Shown here: positions 43,609 to 52,195 of the stretch, piece after piece | Layout of the letters: each line of letters begins with the position of its first letter | Position numbering within the stretch: position 1 is the first letter of the stretch | Assembly (NCBI GenBank): GCA_030005635.1 | Contig: JARUHP010000004.1 | Coordinates: forward strand, 153,330 to 217,329 | DNA: 64,000 nucleotides | Direction: 5' to 3' | Source of the DNA: Deltaproteobacteria bacterium IMCC39146 | Lineage (GTDB): Bacteria; Desulfobacterota; Desulfuromonadia; Desulfuromonadales; BM103 | Translations under genes and position numbers: made by a program | The notes under the pieces: generated by a model | Told to the model about the DNA's origin: nothing | Seen by the model: the letters and a program-made list of their open reading frames with translations, nothing else | Database searches by the model: none

Positions 43609-46178
43609 ATATCCTCATCCTGCTGCTGTGGCGACAGCTGCTGAGGGGGTTGAGAATGGCTGAAATAGCTACTGGTAATTACGTCCGAGAGCCTCCACAG
43701 ACTTTCGACCTGGGCTGACAACAGATCTTCCAGTCCTTTGCAGTAACCTTCGCCCTCCACGATTTTCGACAGTTCTGCGGCATCGGCCAGTCTCAGTGCG
43801 GTATAGGCTTCAAGAATTGACCGCTCGTCTTCACCAAGACGATGGGTTCCCTGGGTGCGCGGCAATTCGGCAACATGTTGCTGCAGACAATCGAGCTGGT
43901 AAGCCAGCGACCTTGGGTGTTGTTGATCCATCAGGATCAGCTCCAGCACGGTGGGTAATTGCATATACGAATGGTAGCGGCGACGGAAGCTGTTCAGGCT
44001 GTCACAGATAACCAGCACCGTCTCCATCAACTGGCGCTTAGCGACATCATCCATGTCGGGGACAAGCGTGGCTCGCAACAATGAAATTAGTCCTAAGGAT
44101 CGCTCCAAACGCCGACCGATATCGAAAAGCAGCCATCCGGCTTCCCGGGTCATGCTCTCCGCAGTCAAGCCACTGAAGGCAACCAGTTGCATGATCAGAT
44201 GGTCCAGACGGTCCTGTGTGCGTGAGCTACCGGCATCAGAGGAGTCTTCAGCGTCATCCCAGTCCTGCTGGATGGCGTCAATGATCCGCCATACCTCGGC
44301 CGGCCAATGGTCCCTGACTGTCTTGGTCGCCTTATCGAAGCCCTGCAGGGTCGATGCCAAGCTTCCCGCCCGATGCACATCATGCAACAGGGAGTGTAGC
44401 TCCGGTTGAGGACTCTTGATAAGTTTTTCAGCATCATCTTCAACGAACCCGGGGTAAGTTCCGGTTACATGAGTCAGAGCGCGCAGCAGGCTGTGGAGAT
44501 AAGGCTTGGGAACATCACCATTGGCATCACGCAGCTCACGTCTGAGTAAAAAGATGGCGCGCAGCAGCCGAGCGGCCTCTTCTGCCCGTTCAAGATAGCG
44601 ACCAGCCCAGAACAGGTTGTCCGCATCACGGCTTGGCAAGGGGTCGGTACGAAACTTCAGGACCTGGTCATTTCTAGGCTGACGCCACAGACTGACATAC
44701 TCGACCGGTTCGTTCGACAGGACCCAGGCATCTTTGCTTAAACCGCCAGCCCGGTTCGAAACATCCAATTCGCCGGCTTGTGGGGAGATCTGTGTCAAAC
44801 CTCCCGGCATGGCGATGTAACCATCCTCTCCAGCGACCAGGAAAGAGCGGAGCACGGCGTGCCGCGGTTCGACCCAGCCATCAACAAACGACGGAGCCGT
44901 TGAGAAGCTGACCATCTCCTGGCCAGTATAGAGGTGTGGATTGTGCAGAATGCATGATCGCAACTCGGCTTGTTCAGCAAGCGTCAAACGAGCCCCGAAA
45001 ATGGCACGATAGCCGCGTCTGCGATGAATCGGTTTAATCACCAGCTTGTCAAGGTTGTCGAGAACAAACTTGCGCTCATTTTCTTGTCCGCACCACCAGG
45101 TCGCAACCGAGGGCAGCTTGAGTTCTTCTTTCAGAAAGTGCCGTGATATTTTAGGCAAAAAAGCAAGCAGACCTGGATTTTCCAACACACAGCTGCCGAT
45201 CGGGTTGGCAATCGCAACATGACCGAGACGGGCCGACTGTAGCAATCCGGTGACCCCGAGGCGGGAATCCTTGCGTAGTTCCAGTGGATCGCAGTAGGCA
45301 TCGTCGACACGACGCAGGATCACATCGACCTGGTGCAGCCCCTCCAGCGATTTCAGCCAGACCCTTCCGTCACGAACACTCAGATCATCACCCTGAACAA
45401 GTGTGTAGCCGAGGTAATTGGCGAGGTAGGCATGCTCAAAATAACTCGGGCTGTAAGGCCCTGGGGTCAGCACCACGATGTGAGGGTCTTCACGATTTTG
45501 TGGAGCGATCCTGGCCAGCTGGTCGCGCATTGGCTGGAAGAAACCGGCGAGCCGTTTGACATGGCTGTCGCGGAAAAGCGCCGGTGCGATACGCGTCATT
45601 ACCATGCGGTTTTCCAGCGCATAGCCTGCTCCGGAAGGCGTTTGCGTCCGGTCATCAATAACCCACATACGGCCATCAGGACCACGGGCGAGGTTGGAAG
45701 AACAGAGCACCAGTGGACGGTCTCCGGAAGGCTTGAATCCGACGCAGGCACGTTGGAACCCGGCATGGCCGAAGACCAGGGCCGGAGGTAGCAGACCTTC
45801 CTTGATCAGCGTCTGGGGACCGTATATATCTGCCAGGATCAGATTGAGAAGCTCGGCTCGCTGAATCAGGCCAGCCTCGATGACCGACCACTCTTCAGCG
45901 CTGATGAACAGAGGTATAGGGTCAAGCTGCCAGGGGCGACTGGTGCCGTGCAAACCTTCGTGGCTGTTGAAAGTGACACCGTTCTCGCGCAACAGACGCT
46001 GTGCTTCATGGTGACGGCGCTCCAGACCTTCCCGGCCGAGACGGTCGAGTTCCTGCGTGAGAGACTGCCAGTGCGGTTGCAACTGCCCCTCACCGGCATA
46101 CATCTCATCATAGGCTTCCAGCCTGGTGTCATAAAACTGGGTAATCGATCGAGGCATCGGCTTATCGGCTGGCAACAC
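43605..46178 (-). CDS. circularly permuted ATP-grasp/Alpha-E fusion protein
   Basis: The 857-residue protein joins two normally separate parts. Residues about 1-500 are a CP-ATP-grasp domain (MWVIDDRTQTPSGAGYALEN, VVLTPGPYSPSYFEHAYLA, VDVILRRVDDAYCDPLEL). Residues about 530-830 are an Alpha-E helical domain starting DNLFWAGRYLERAEEAARLL. The ATP-binding loop reads LVIKPIHRRRGYRAIFGA, where the stand-alone paralogue has a glycine-rich GESGGYG. Families DUF404/DUF407 and DUF403 are predicted amide-bond-forming systems with unknown product. The GTG start at 46178 follows AAAGGG; an ATG 21 bp inside is possible. Confidence 0.9.
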   Translation of the reverse strand: MLPADKPMPRSITQFYDTRLEAYDEMYAGEGQLQPHWQSLTQELDRLGREGLERRHHEAQRLLRENGVTFNSHEGLHGTSRPWQLDPIPLFISAEEWSVIEAGLIQRAELLNLILADIYGPQTLIKEGLLPPALVFGHAGFQRACVGFKPSGDRPLVLCSSNLARGPDGRMWVIDDRTQTPSGAGYALENRMVMTRIAPALFRDSHVKRLAGFFQPMRDQLARIAPQNREDPHIVVLTPGPYSPSYFEHAYLANYLGYTLVQGDDLSVRDGRVWLKSLEGLHQVDVILRRVDDAYCDPLELRKDSRLGVTGLLQSARLGHVAIANPIGSCVLENPGLLAFLPKISRHFLKEELKLPSVATWWCGQENERKFVLDNLDKLVIKPIHRRRGYRAIFGARLTLAEQAELRSCILHNPHLYTGQEMVSFSTAPSFVDGWVEPRHAVLRSFLVAGEDGYIAMPGGLTQISPQAGELDVSNRAGGLSKDAWVLSNEPVEYVSLWRQPRNDQVLKFRTDPLPSRDADNLFWAGRYLERAEEAARLLRAIFLLRRELRDANGDVPKPYLHSLLRALTHVTGTYPGFVEDDAEKLIKSPQPELHSLLHDVHRAGSLASTLQGFDKATKTVRDHWPAEVWRIIDAIQQDWDDAEDSSDAGSSRTQDRLDHLIMQLVAFSGLTAESMTREAGWLLFDIGRRLERSLGLISLLRATLVPDMDDVAKRQLMETVLVICDSLNSFRRRYHSYMQLPTVLELILMDQQHPRSLAYQLDCLQQHVAELPRTQGTHRLGEDERSILEAYTALRLADAAELSKIVEGEGYCKGLEDLLSAQVESLWRLSDVITSSYFSHSQPPQQLSPQQQDEDI

Positions 46179-46226
46179 GGCTAAACCCTTTCAACGTCAA
46201 CATAGCATTCATTCTCTTCTCCACGA

Positions 46227-49200
46227 TTATATGCCAGGCAGACGACGCAAATCCACGGTATAAGGAAACTCGACGTTTTGTTCTTCTTCAGGCGGCACCA
46301 TCGGTTTGGCCGGACCGGTCATAGGCGTAAAAGTCCCTATCCCTGCATAGGCAGGAGGTGCCGTCTGCACTGCTCCGGGAGCAGCACTAAGGTCCCAGAA
46401 GCGGGTGATACGCCGGGCTTCGGCCTCGTAAGCGTTGACGGGAAAAACGTCATAATTTCGCCCGCCAGGGTGCGACACATGGTAGGTACAACCGCCAATC
46501 GCCTGACCGCTCCAGGTGTCGATCACGTTGAACACCAGCGGCGAGTGCGGCTTGATGGTCGGGTGCAGTGCCGACGGCGGCTGCCAGGCTCGGTAACGGA
46601 CTCCGACCACATACTCGCCCTTGCGTCGAGTAGAGCGTAAAGCCAGGCGCCGACCGTTGCAGGCCACCACATGACGCGAATCAGTCAGACCGCTGATGCG
46701 GAGTTGCAGGCGCTCAATTGAGGAGTCAACGAAGCGTGCGGTGCCCTGGCTACCCATCTCTTCACCGAGCACATGCCAGGGTTCGATGGCAAAGCGCAGT
46801 TCCAGTTCCATGGCGTCGATGTTCACTGTGCCGAAATGCGGGAAACGGAACTCGAGGAACGGCTCAAACCACTCGAGTTCGAAGGGATACCCGGCCCGAT
46901 TCAGGTCGGTAACCACCTCCCTCATGTCCTCGCGAACAAAGTGCGGCAACAGAAACCGGTCGTGCAACTCCGTTCCCCAACGCACAAGGTCGTTCTCGTA
47001 AGGTTTTTCCCAGAACCAGGCAATCAGTGTACGTAGGAGCAAGTTCTGCACCAGGCTCATGCGGGCATGGGGCGGCATTTCAAAGGCCCGTAATTCGACC
47101 AGGCCGAGTCGTCCGCTTGAGCTGTCGGGCGAGTAGAGCTTGTCGATGCAAAACTCGGCGCGATGGGTATTGCCGGTCAAGTCGATGAGCAGGTTGCGTA
47201 GCAATCGATCAACCAGCCACGGCGCCGGGACCTCGCCTTTCGGCATCTGCTGGAAGGCGATTTCAAGCTCGTAAAGGGAGTCGTTGCGGGCCTCATCGAC
47301 ACGCGGTGCCTGACTGGTCGGACCGACAAACATCCCCGAGAAAAGGTAGGAGAGCCCGGGGTGGTGCTGCCAGTAGGTAATCAGGCTGCGCAGCAGGTCA
47401 GGACGACGCAGGACCGGACTGTCTGCCGGGGTCGGTCCGCCGATGGTGATGTGATTGCCTCCGCCGGTTCCGGAATGCCGACCATCGAGCATGAACTTCT
47501 CGGTGCCGAGCCGGCTCTGGCGGGCCTCCTCGTACAGGGTCAGAGTGTTGTCCACAAGCTCGCGCCAGCTGGCGGCCGGGTGGATATTGACTTCAATGAC
47601 ACCCGGGTCTGGAGTCACCAGCAAGCGTTCCAAACGATAATCACGCGGCGGCTCATAGCCTTCGACGACCACCGGCATTGACAGTTCAGCCGAGGTCGCC
47701 TCGATGGCAGCAAGCAGAGTCAGATAGTGCTCAAGTATGGTCAATGGTGCCATGAAGACATGCAAACGACCGTCCCGAGCCTCGACGCAGATCGCCGTAT
47801 GCGGGATCTTGATCATTTCACCCTCACGCCCTGCGTCAGCGGGCGGTTGCTCTTGCACTTCCGGGTGAGCGTTCGCCGCTTCCTCAAGCTGGCTGTATCT
47901 TTTGGCGACCTCGCCATGGTAGTCCTCAAGCACCGGCAATTCACCGAACTGATTATGCTCAGGATTCAATTCGCGTTTTTCTGGCGCCTCCCAGGGCAGC
48001 GACTCGAGCGGCAGACGCAAGCCCATTGCTGAACCACCAGGGATCAGGAACATCTGGCCGCGACGGAACTCCCAGGGGCCACTGTACCAGCCGCCAGTTT
48101 TCTGGTCCCACTCCAGCGGCAGCGCATAACCGGTCGGCACGCCAAGCCCCTTGTCCAGCAATTGCGTTAGGTAGCGCCGTTCCAGCGTGTCCTTGAGGTC
48201 AACTTTCAGAGGGTCGATATTCTCCGGCAGGGTCCCCTCTTTCCAAAGATAGTAGAAAACATCCTCATAGCCCGGTACGGCCCGCTTTGGATCAACACCA
48301 AGCCGCTTCGCCAACTCCCCAGCGAAACGCTCGGCATGTTCATGGGTCATGCCATAATCCGTGTCAGTGTCAGCGAGCAGTTCTGGCTCACGCCAGACAG
48401 GGGCACCATCCTTTCGCCAGAAACAGCCATAGGCCCAGCGCGGCAACTGCTCACCGGGGTACCATTTGCCCTGTCCAAAGTGCAGCAGGCCGCCACTGCT
48501 AAAAGACTCACGGAGTCGACGCAGCAGGGTGCTGGCCAGTGCTCTCTTATGCGGACCGTCAGCCTTAGTGTTCCATTCCGCACTTTCCATGTCATCGATC
48601 GAAACGAAGGTCGGTTCGCCCCCCATGGTCAGGCGGACATCGCCTCTGGCCAGTTCGGCATCGACCTGTTCACCAAGAGCATCGATTCTTGTCCACTGCT
48701 CGTCACTGTAGGGTTTGGTCACCCGTGGATCTTCGTGAATGCGCGTTACGCTGTTGTCAAACGCAAAGGAGACCTCGCACTTATCAGTGCCGCCGGCAAC
48801 CGGAGCCGCGCTGGAGTAATGTGGCGTACAGGCCAACGGAATGTGCCCTTCGCCGGCTAACAGGCCGGAGGTCGGATCAAGCCCGATCCAGCCTGCACCG
48901 GGAATATAGACCTCGGCCCATGCATGCAGATCGGTAAAATCGGCTTCGGGTCCGGAAGGCCCGTCGAGCGACTTCTCGTCGGCCGTCAACTGAACCAGGT
49001 AACCAGAGACAAAACGCGCTGCCAAACCCAGATGACGCAGGATCTGCACCAGCAGCCAGCCTGAATCACGGCAGGAGCCAAGCTCCCGCTCCAGGGTCTG
49101 TTCACAACTCTGCACCCCCGGCTCCATGCGCACAGAATAGTTAACCGTCTCACGAACCCGTTGGTTCAGACTGACCAGAAAATTGACCGTAGGAGTCGGC

Positions 49201-49610
49201 GTGCGATCAACCTTCTCCATCCAAGCACTCAACAACGGTCCACTTTCAGTCACCTCGAAATAGGGCGTCAGTTCGTTGCGTAACTGTGTGTCATAAGTGA
49301 AAGGGATCTTTTCAGCGGACTCTTCAACAAAAAAATCAAAGGGGTTGATGACGGTCATATCGGCGACCACCTCGACCTCGATCTTCAATTCGCGGGTCTT
49401 CTCCGGAAACACCAGGCGCGCCATATAGTTGCCGAAAGGGTCTTGCTGCCAGTTGAGGAAAGCCGTGTCCGGCGCAATACGCAAAGCATACGCGCGAATC
49501 GGTGTCCGCGAATGCGGTGCCGGGCGCAGCCTCAGAATATGCGGCGAAAGGTTGACCGGTCGATCGAACTTGTAATGAGTGAGATGTCTGCAGGCAACGC
49601 GAATAGACAT
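46227..49610 (-). CDS. transglutaminase/DUF2126 two-domain protein
   Basis: At 1127 residues it is the largest protein in the window. Residues about 1-295 are a transglutaminase-like module with catalytic Cys in LGSCRDSGWLLVQ, His in FTDLHAWAEVYIPG and Asp in IGLDPTSG. The rest (about 310-1120) is the DUF2126 region, with segments such as LTMGGEPTFVSIDDM, GQGKWYPGEQLPRWAYG and GGGNHITIGG that suggest an enzymatic core related to glutamine-synthetase-like ligases (inference from published comparative work). It stands between the Alpha-E gene (12-bp gap) and the fusion gene (48-bp gap). AGAGGAAAA precedes the ATG. Confidence 0.9.
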   Translation of the reverse strand: MSIRVACRHLTHYKFDRPVNLSPHILRLRPAPHSRTPIRAYALRIAPDTAFLNWQQDPFGNYMARLVFPEKTRELKIEVEVVADMTVINPFDFFVEESAEKIPFTYDTQLRNELTPYFEVTESGPLLSAWMEKVDRTPTPTVNFLVSLNQRVRETVNYSVRMEPGVQSCEQTLERELGSCRDSGWLLVQILRHLGLAARFVSGYLVQLTADEKSLDGPSGPEADFTDLHAWAEVYIPGAGWIGLDPTSGLLAGEGHIPLACTPHYSSAAPVAGGTDKCEVSFAFDNSVTRIHEDPRVTKPYSDEQWTRIDALGEQVDAELARGDVRLTMGGEPTFVSIDDMESAEWNTKADGPHKRALASTLLRRLRESFSSGGLLHFGQGKWYPGEQLPRWAYGCFWRKDGAPVWREPELLADTDTDYGMTHEHAERFAGELAKRLGVDPKRAVPGYEDVFYYLWKEGTLPENIDPLKVDLKDTLERRYLTQLLDKGLGVPTGYALPLEWDQKTGGWYSGPWEFRRGQMFLIPGGSAMGLRLPLESLPWEAPEKRELNPEHNQFGELPVLEDYHGEVAKRYSQLEEAANAHPEVQEQPPADAGREGEMIKIPHTAICVEARDGRLHVFMAPLTILEHYLTLLAAIEATSAELSMPVVVEGYEPPRDYRLERLLVTPDPGVIEVNIHPAASWRELVDNTLTLYEEARQSRLGTEKFMLDGRHSGTGGGNHITIGGPTPADSPVLRRPDLLRSLITYWQHHPGLSYLFSGMFVGPTSQAPRVDEARNDSLYELEIAFQQMPKGEVPAPWLVDRLLRNLLIDLTGNTHRAEFCIDKLYSPDSSSGRLGLVELRAFEMPPHARMSLVQNLLLRTLIAWFWEKPYENDLVRWGTELHDRFLLPHFVREDMREVVTDLNRAGYPFELEWFEPFLEFRFPHFGTVNIDAMELELRFAIEPWHVLGEEMGSQGTARFVDSSIERLQLRISGLTDSRHVVACNGRRLALRSTRRKGEYVVGVRYRAWQPPSALHPTIKPHSPLVFNVIDTWSGQAIGGCTYHVSHPGGRNYDVFPVNAYEAEARRITRFWDLSAAPGAVQTAPPAYAGIGTFTPMTGPAKPMVPPEEEQNVEFPYTVDLRRLPGI

Positions 49611-49622
49611 GAAGGTTTTCCT

Positions 49623-50603
49623 CTATTTTTGGGACTGTTCTTGTGTAGCGGCAGTCGCCGCAGGGATCGAGAAAAAGGTCTCGTAGACCATTTTGCCGGT
49701 GTGATTCAGTCGAGACTGCAGACCATCAAGAAACTGGTGCAGACCAACGTCTTTAATATCTTCGATCGTCGTGTAATCGATATCTGCCAAAAGACGACCG
49801 AGGTCCTTCTCGGCGCGGTTGGTGAAGCGGCCGCGCATGGTTCCGGAAATGTTGCGCAGTGAAAGCTCGGCCATGATCAGGCAGTGGTGGATCGCGCGTG
49901 GGAACTCAGAGTCAAGGGTCAGGAATTCGATGATCTGGTCAGGGACGATCTGTCCATAGCGTTTGCGGTACATTTCAAAGGCGCTGGCTGAACGCAGAAT
50001 CGAGCCCCAGAGAATGTGATCGTAAGGCGTACCGATATATTCGACGGATGGCAAGAGGATGAAATACTTAACATCAATGATGCGGGCGGTCTTGTCGGCC
50101 CGCTCCAGCATCCGACCCAGCCTTGCAAACTGCCAGCCTTCTCCGTGGGTCATGGTGTTCTGCGAGAGACCGTTAAAGATGTGGCTGGCCAGCATGATCT
50201 CGACAAAAAACTCATGGGGAAGCTCGATCCCGTTGCTTTTGCGCGAGGCTTCCTTGACCAGCAGGTAGAAGGTGTTGACCTGCTGCCACATCTCTGAACT
50301 GATCCATTCGCGCACCGAACGAGCGTTCTCTCTCGCCATTTGCAGGCAGGAGAGAATCGAGTTCGGGTTACGGCTATCAAAGGTCAGGAACTTGACGACA
50401 TTTTCCTCGTTGAACTTACCGTAAAACTTCTTGAACAGCTCTTCGTCGCCGGTGGTTACGATCAGCGGTTCCCACTGTTCTCCAACTCCGCTTGGCAGGT
50501 CGAGGATCATGTGGTAGTTAGCATCCATGATGCGAGCCACGTTCTCAGCCCGTTCAACGTAACGGGCCATCCAGTACATCGATTCTGCGACACGACTCAG
50601 CAT
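49623..50603 (-). CDS. Alpha-E domain protein (DUF403)
   Basis: The 326-residue all-helical protein starts [20 protein letters not shown], the family signature also seen in the fused copy at 43.6 kb. It has [10 protein letters not shown] and [20 protein letters not shown] in the middle. The domain has no known activity; it always accompanies CP-ATP-grasp proteins. Its start overlaps the upstream ATP-grasp gene by 7 nt, so they are translationally coupled and probably act as a complex. Confidence 0.9.
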   Translation of the reverse strand: MLSRVAESMYWMARYVERAENVARIMDANYHMILDLPSGVGEQWEPLIVTTGDEELFKKFYGKFNEENVVKFLTFDSRNPNSILSCLQMARENARSVREWISSEMWQQVNTFYLLVKEASRKSNGIELPHEFFVEIMLASHIFNGLSQNTMTHGEGWQFARLGRMLERADKTARIIDVKYFILLPSVEYIGTPYDHILWGSILRSASAFEMYRKRYGQIVPDQIIEFLTLDSEFPRAIHHCLIMAELSLRNISGTMRGRFTNRAEKDLGRLLADIDYTTIEDIKDVGLHQFLDGLQSRLNHTGKMVYETFFSIPAATAATQEQSQK

Positions 50604-52060
50604 GCGGCACCCCCTTCCGGCAGGGAATCCGTTTCGACGACCCAGGTGTCCTTGCTGCCGCCACCCTGGCTGGAGTTAACCACCAGAGAGCCTTTCTTAA
50701 GCGCGACCCGGGTCAGACCTCCGGGCATGACGTAGATATCCTCGCCATAGAGGATATAGGGGCGCAGATCGACGTGTCGTCCCTCGAAGTGATCATCGAC
50801 CAGGGTCGGCACACGAGAGAGCGCAAGGGTCGGCTGGGCGATGAAGTTACGCGGGTTAGCCTTGACCTGCTCACCATACTCGGCCCGCTCTTTTTCGCTG
50901 GCGTGAGGTCCGACCAGCATACCGTAACCGCCTGACTCACCAACTTTTTTCACCACCAGTTTATCAAGGTTGGCCAGCACATACTGCAGGTCCTTCTCGC
51001 GCCAGCAGAGATAGGTTTCGACATTGTTGAGGATGGCATCCTCACCAAGGTAATACTTGATCATCTCCGGGACATAGGCATAGACGGCCTTGTCATCGGC
51101 CACGCCGGTCCCCGGGGCGTTGGCCAGGGCGACATTACCGGCACGGTAGGCACGCATCAGTCCGGGAACACCGAGCATTGAGTCGGAGCGGAATACTTTC
51201 GGATCGATGAAATCATCATCGATACGTCGATAGAGGACATCAACAGGGTTCAAACCTGTGGTCGTACGCATCATGACACGGTCATCAACGACCACGAGAT
51301 CGCTCCCTTCGACCAGTTCGATCCCCATCTGCTGGGCAAGGAAAGAATGTTCGAAGTAGGCCGAGTTGTAGACACCTGGAGTCCAGACGGCCACCACCGG
51401 TTTCTCACGGCGTGGTGGCGCCAGAGACTGCAGCATTTCAAGAAGCCGGTTCGGATAATCGACAACCGGAACAACGCGCGCGGCATCGAACGCTCGCGGG
51501 AAACTGCGTTTCATGACCACACGATTCTCAAGCACGTAAGAGACGCCGGACGGGCAGCGCAGGTTGTCTTCGAGCACATAGAATTTCCCGTCTCCCCCAC
51601 GCACCAGGTCCGTGCCGGTAATGTGGCACCAGATCCCTCCTGGTGGGTTCAGGCCGACGCATTCAGGTCGGTAGCCGCTCGCTGAGAGGACAAGTTCCCC
51701 GGGGATAATACCGTCCTTGAGAATCTTCTGGTCATGGTAAAGGTCGTCGATAAAAAGATTGAGCGCCCGGATCCGTTGCTTCAGTCCGGCTTCAATCTCC
51801 GTCCACTCGTTCTGCGGAATGATGCGCGGCACAATATCGAAGGGGAAAATCCGCTCTGTTCCCTGCTCGTCGCCGTAGACACTGAAGGTGATGCCCATCT
51901 GCAACAGAGCCTTCTCTGCAGATTCCTGACGCCGCTTGAGTTCTTCCAGAGGCAAAACATTGAAACGATCAACCACGGCCTCAGTTCCAGGGCGAGGGCG
52001 ATTCTGCTCGTCAAACATTTCATCGTAGAAACCATCGGTCTGGTAATCCTGAAAACGCAT
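50597..52060 (-). CDS. circularly permuted ATP-grasp protein, stand-alone
   Basis: The 487-residue protein matches the CP-ATP-grasp family: [40 protein letters not shown] and [14 protein letters not shown]. The glycine-rich ATP loop is intact ([18 protein letters not shown]). The C-terminus has [15 protein letters not shown]. It is predicted to form amide bonds through an acyl-phosphate, as known for ATP-grasp ligases; the substrates are unknown. It heads the leftward CP-ATP-grasp operon, with a 135-bp gap after mscS and AAAGGTGA before the ATG. Confidence 0.9.
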   Translation of the reverse strand: MRFQDYQTDGFYDEMFDEQNRPRPGTEAVVDRFNVLPLEELKRRQESAEKALLQMGITFSVYGDEQGTERIFPFDIVPRIIPQNEWTEIEAGLKQRIRALNLFIDDLYHDQKILKDGIIPGELVLSASGYRPECVGLNPPGGIWCHITGTDLVRGGDGKFYVLEDNLRCPSGVSYVLENRVVMKRSFPRAFDAARVVPVVDYPNRLLEMLQSLAPPRREKPVVAVWTPGVYNSAYFEHSFLAQQMGIELVEGSDLVVVDDRVMMRTTTGLNPVDVLYRRIDDDFIDPKVFRSDSMLGVPGLMRAYRAGNVALANAPGTGVADDKAVYAYVPEMIKYYLGEDAILNNVETYLCWREKDLQYVLANLDKLVVKKVGESGGYGMLVGPHASEKERAEYGEQVKANPRNFIAQPTLALSRVPTLVDDHFEGRHVDLRPYILYGEDIYVMPGGLTRVALKKGSLVVNSSQGGGSKDTWVVETDSLPEGGAAC

Positions 52061-52195
52061 AAGTCACCTTTCTGTTCAGGGTTTCGTCGTAATGAAGTAA
52101 GGTTTTTTCTCTAGCCTCCTATAGCCGTCAATTCACGATTTGGTACGAGATCTTCAAGGTTATCCCCAACAATATGAAGGGGTGACGGGTCTTTC

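Noticed and set aside
52061..52195. Possible riboswitch or terminator before the CP-ATP-grasp operon
   Set aside because: Only a 4-bp CCCC/GGGG stem is visible, with no conserved aptamer motif; a TTGACG lacks a matching -10 box.
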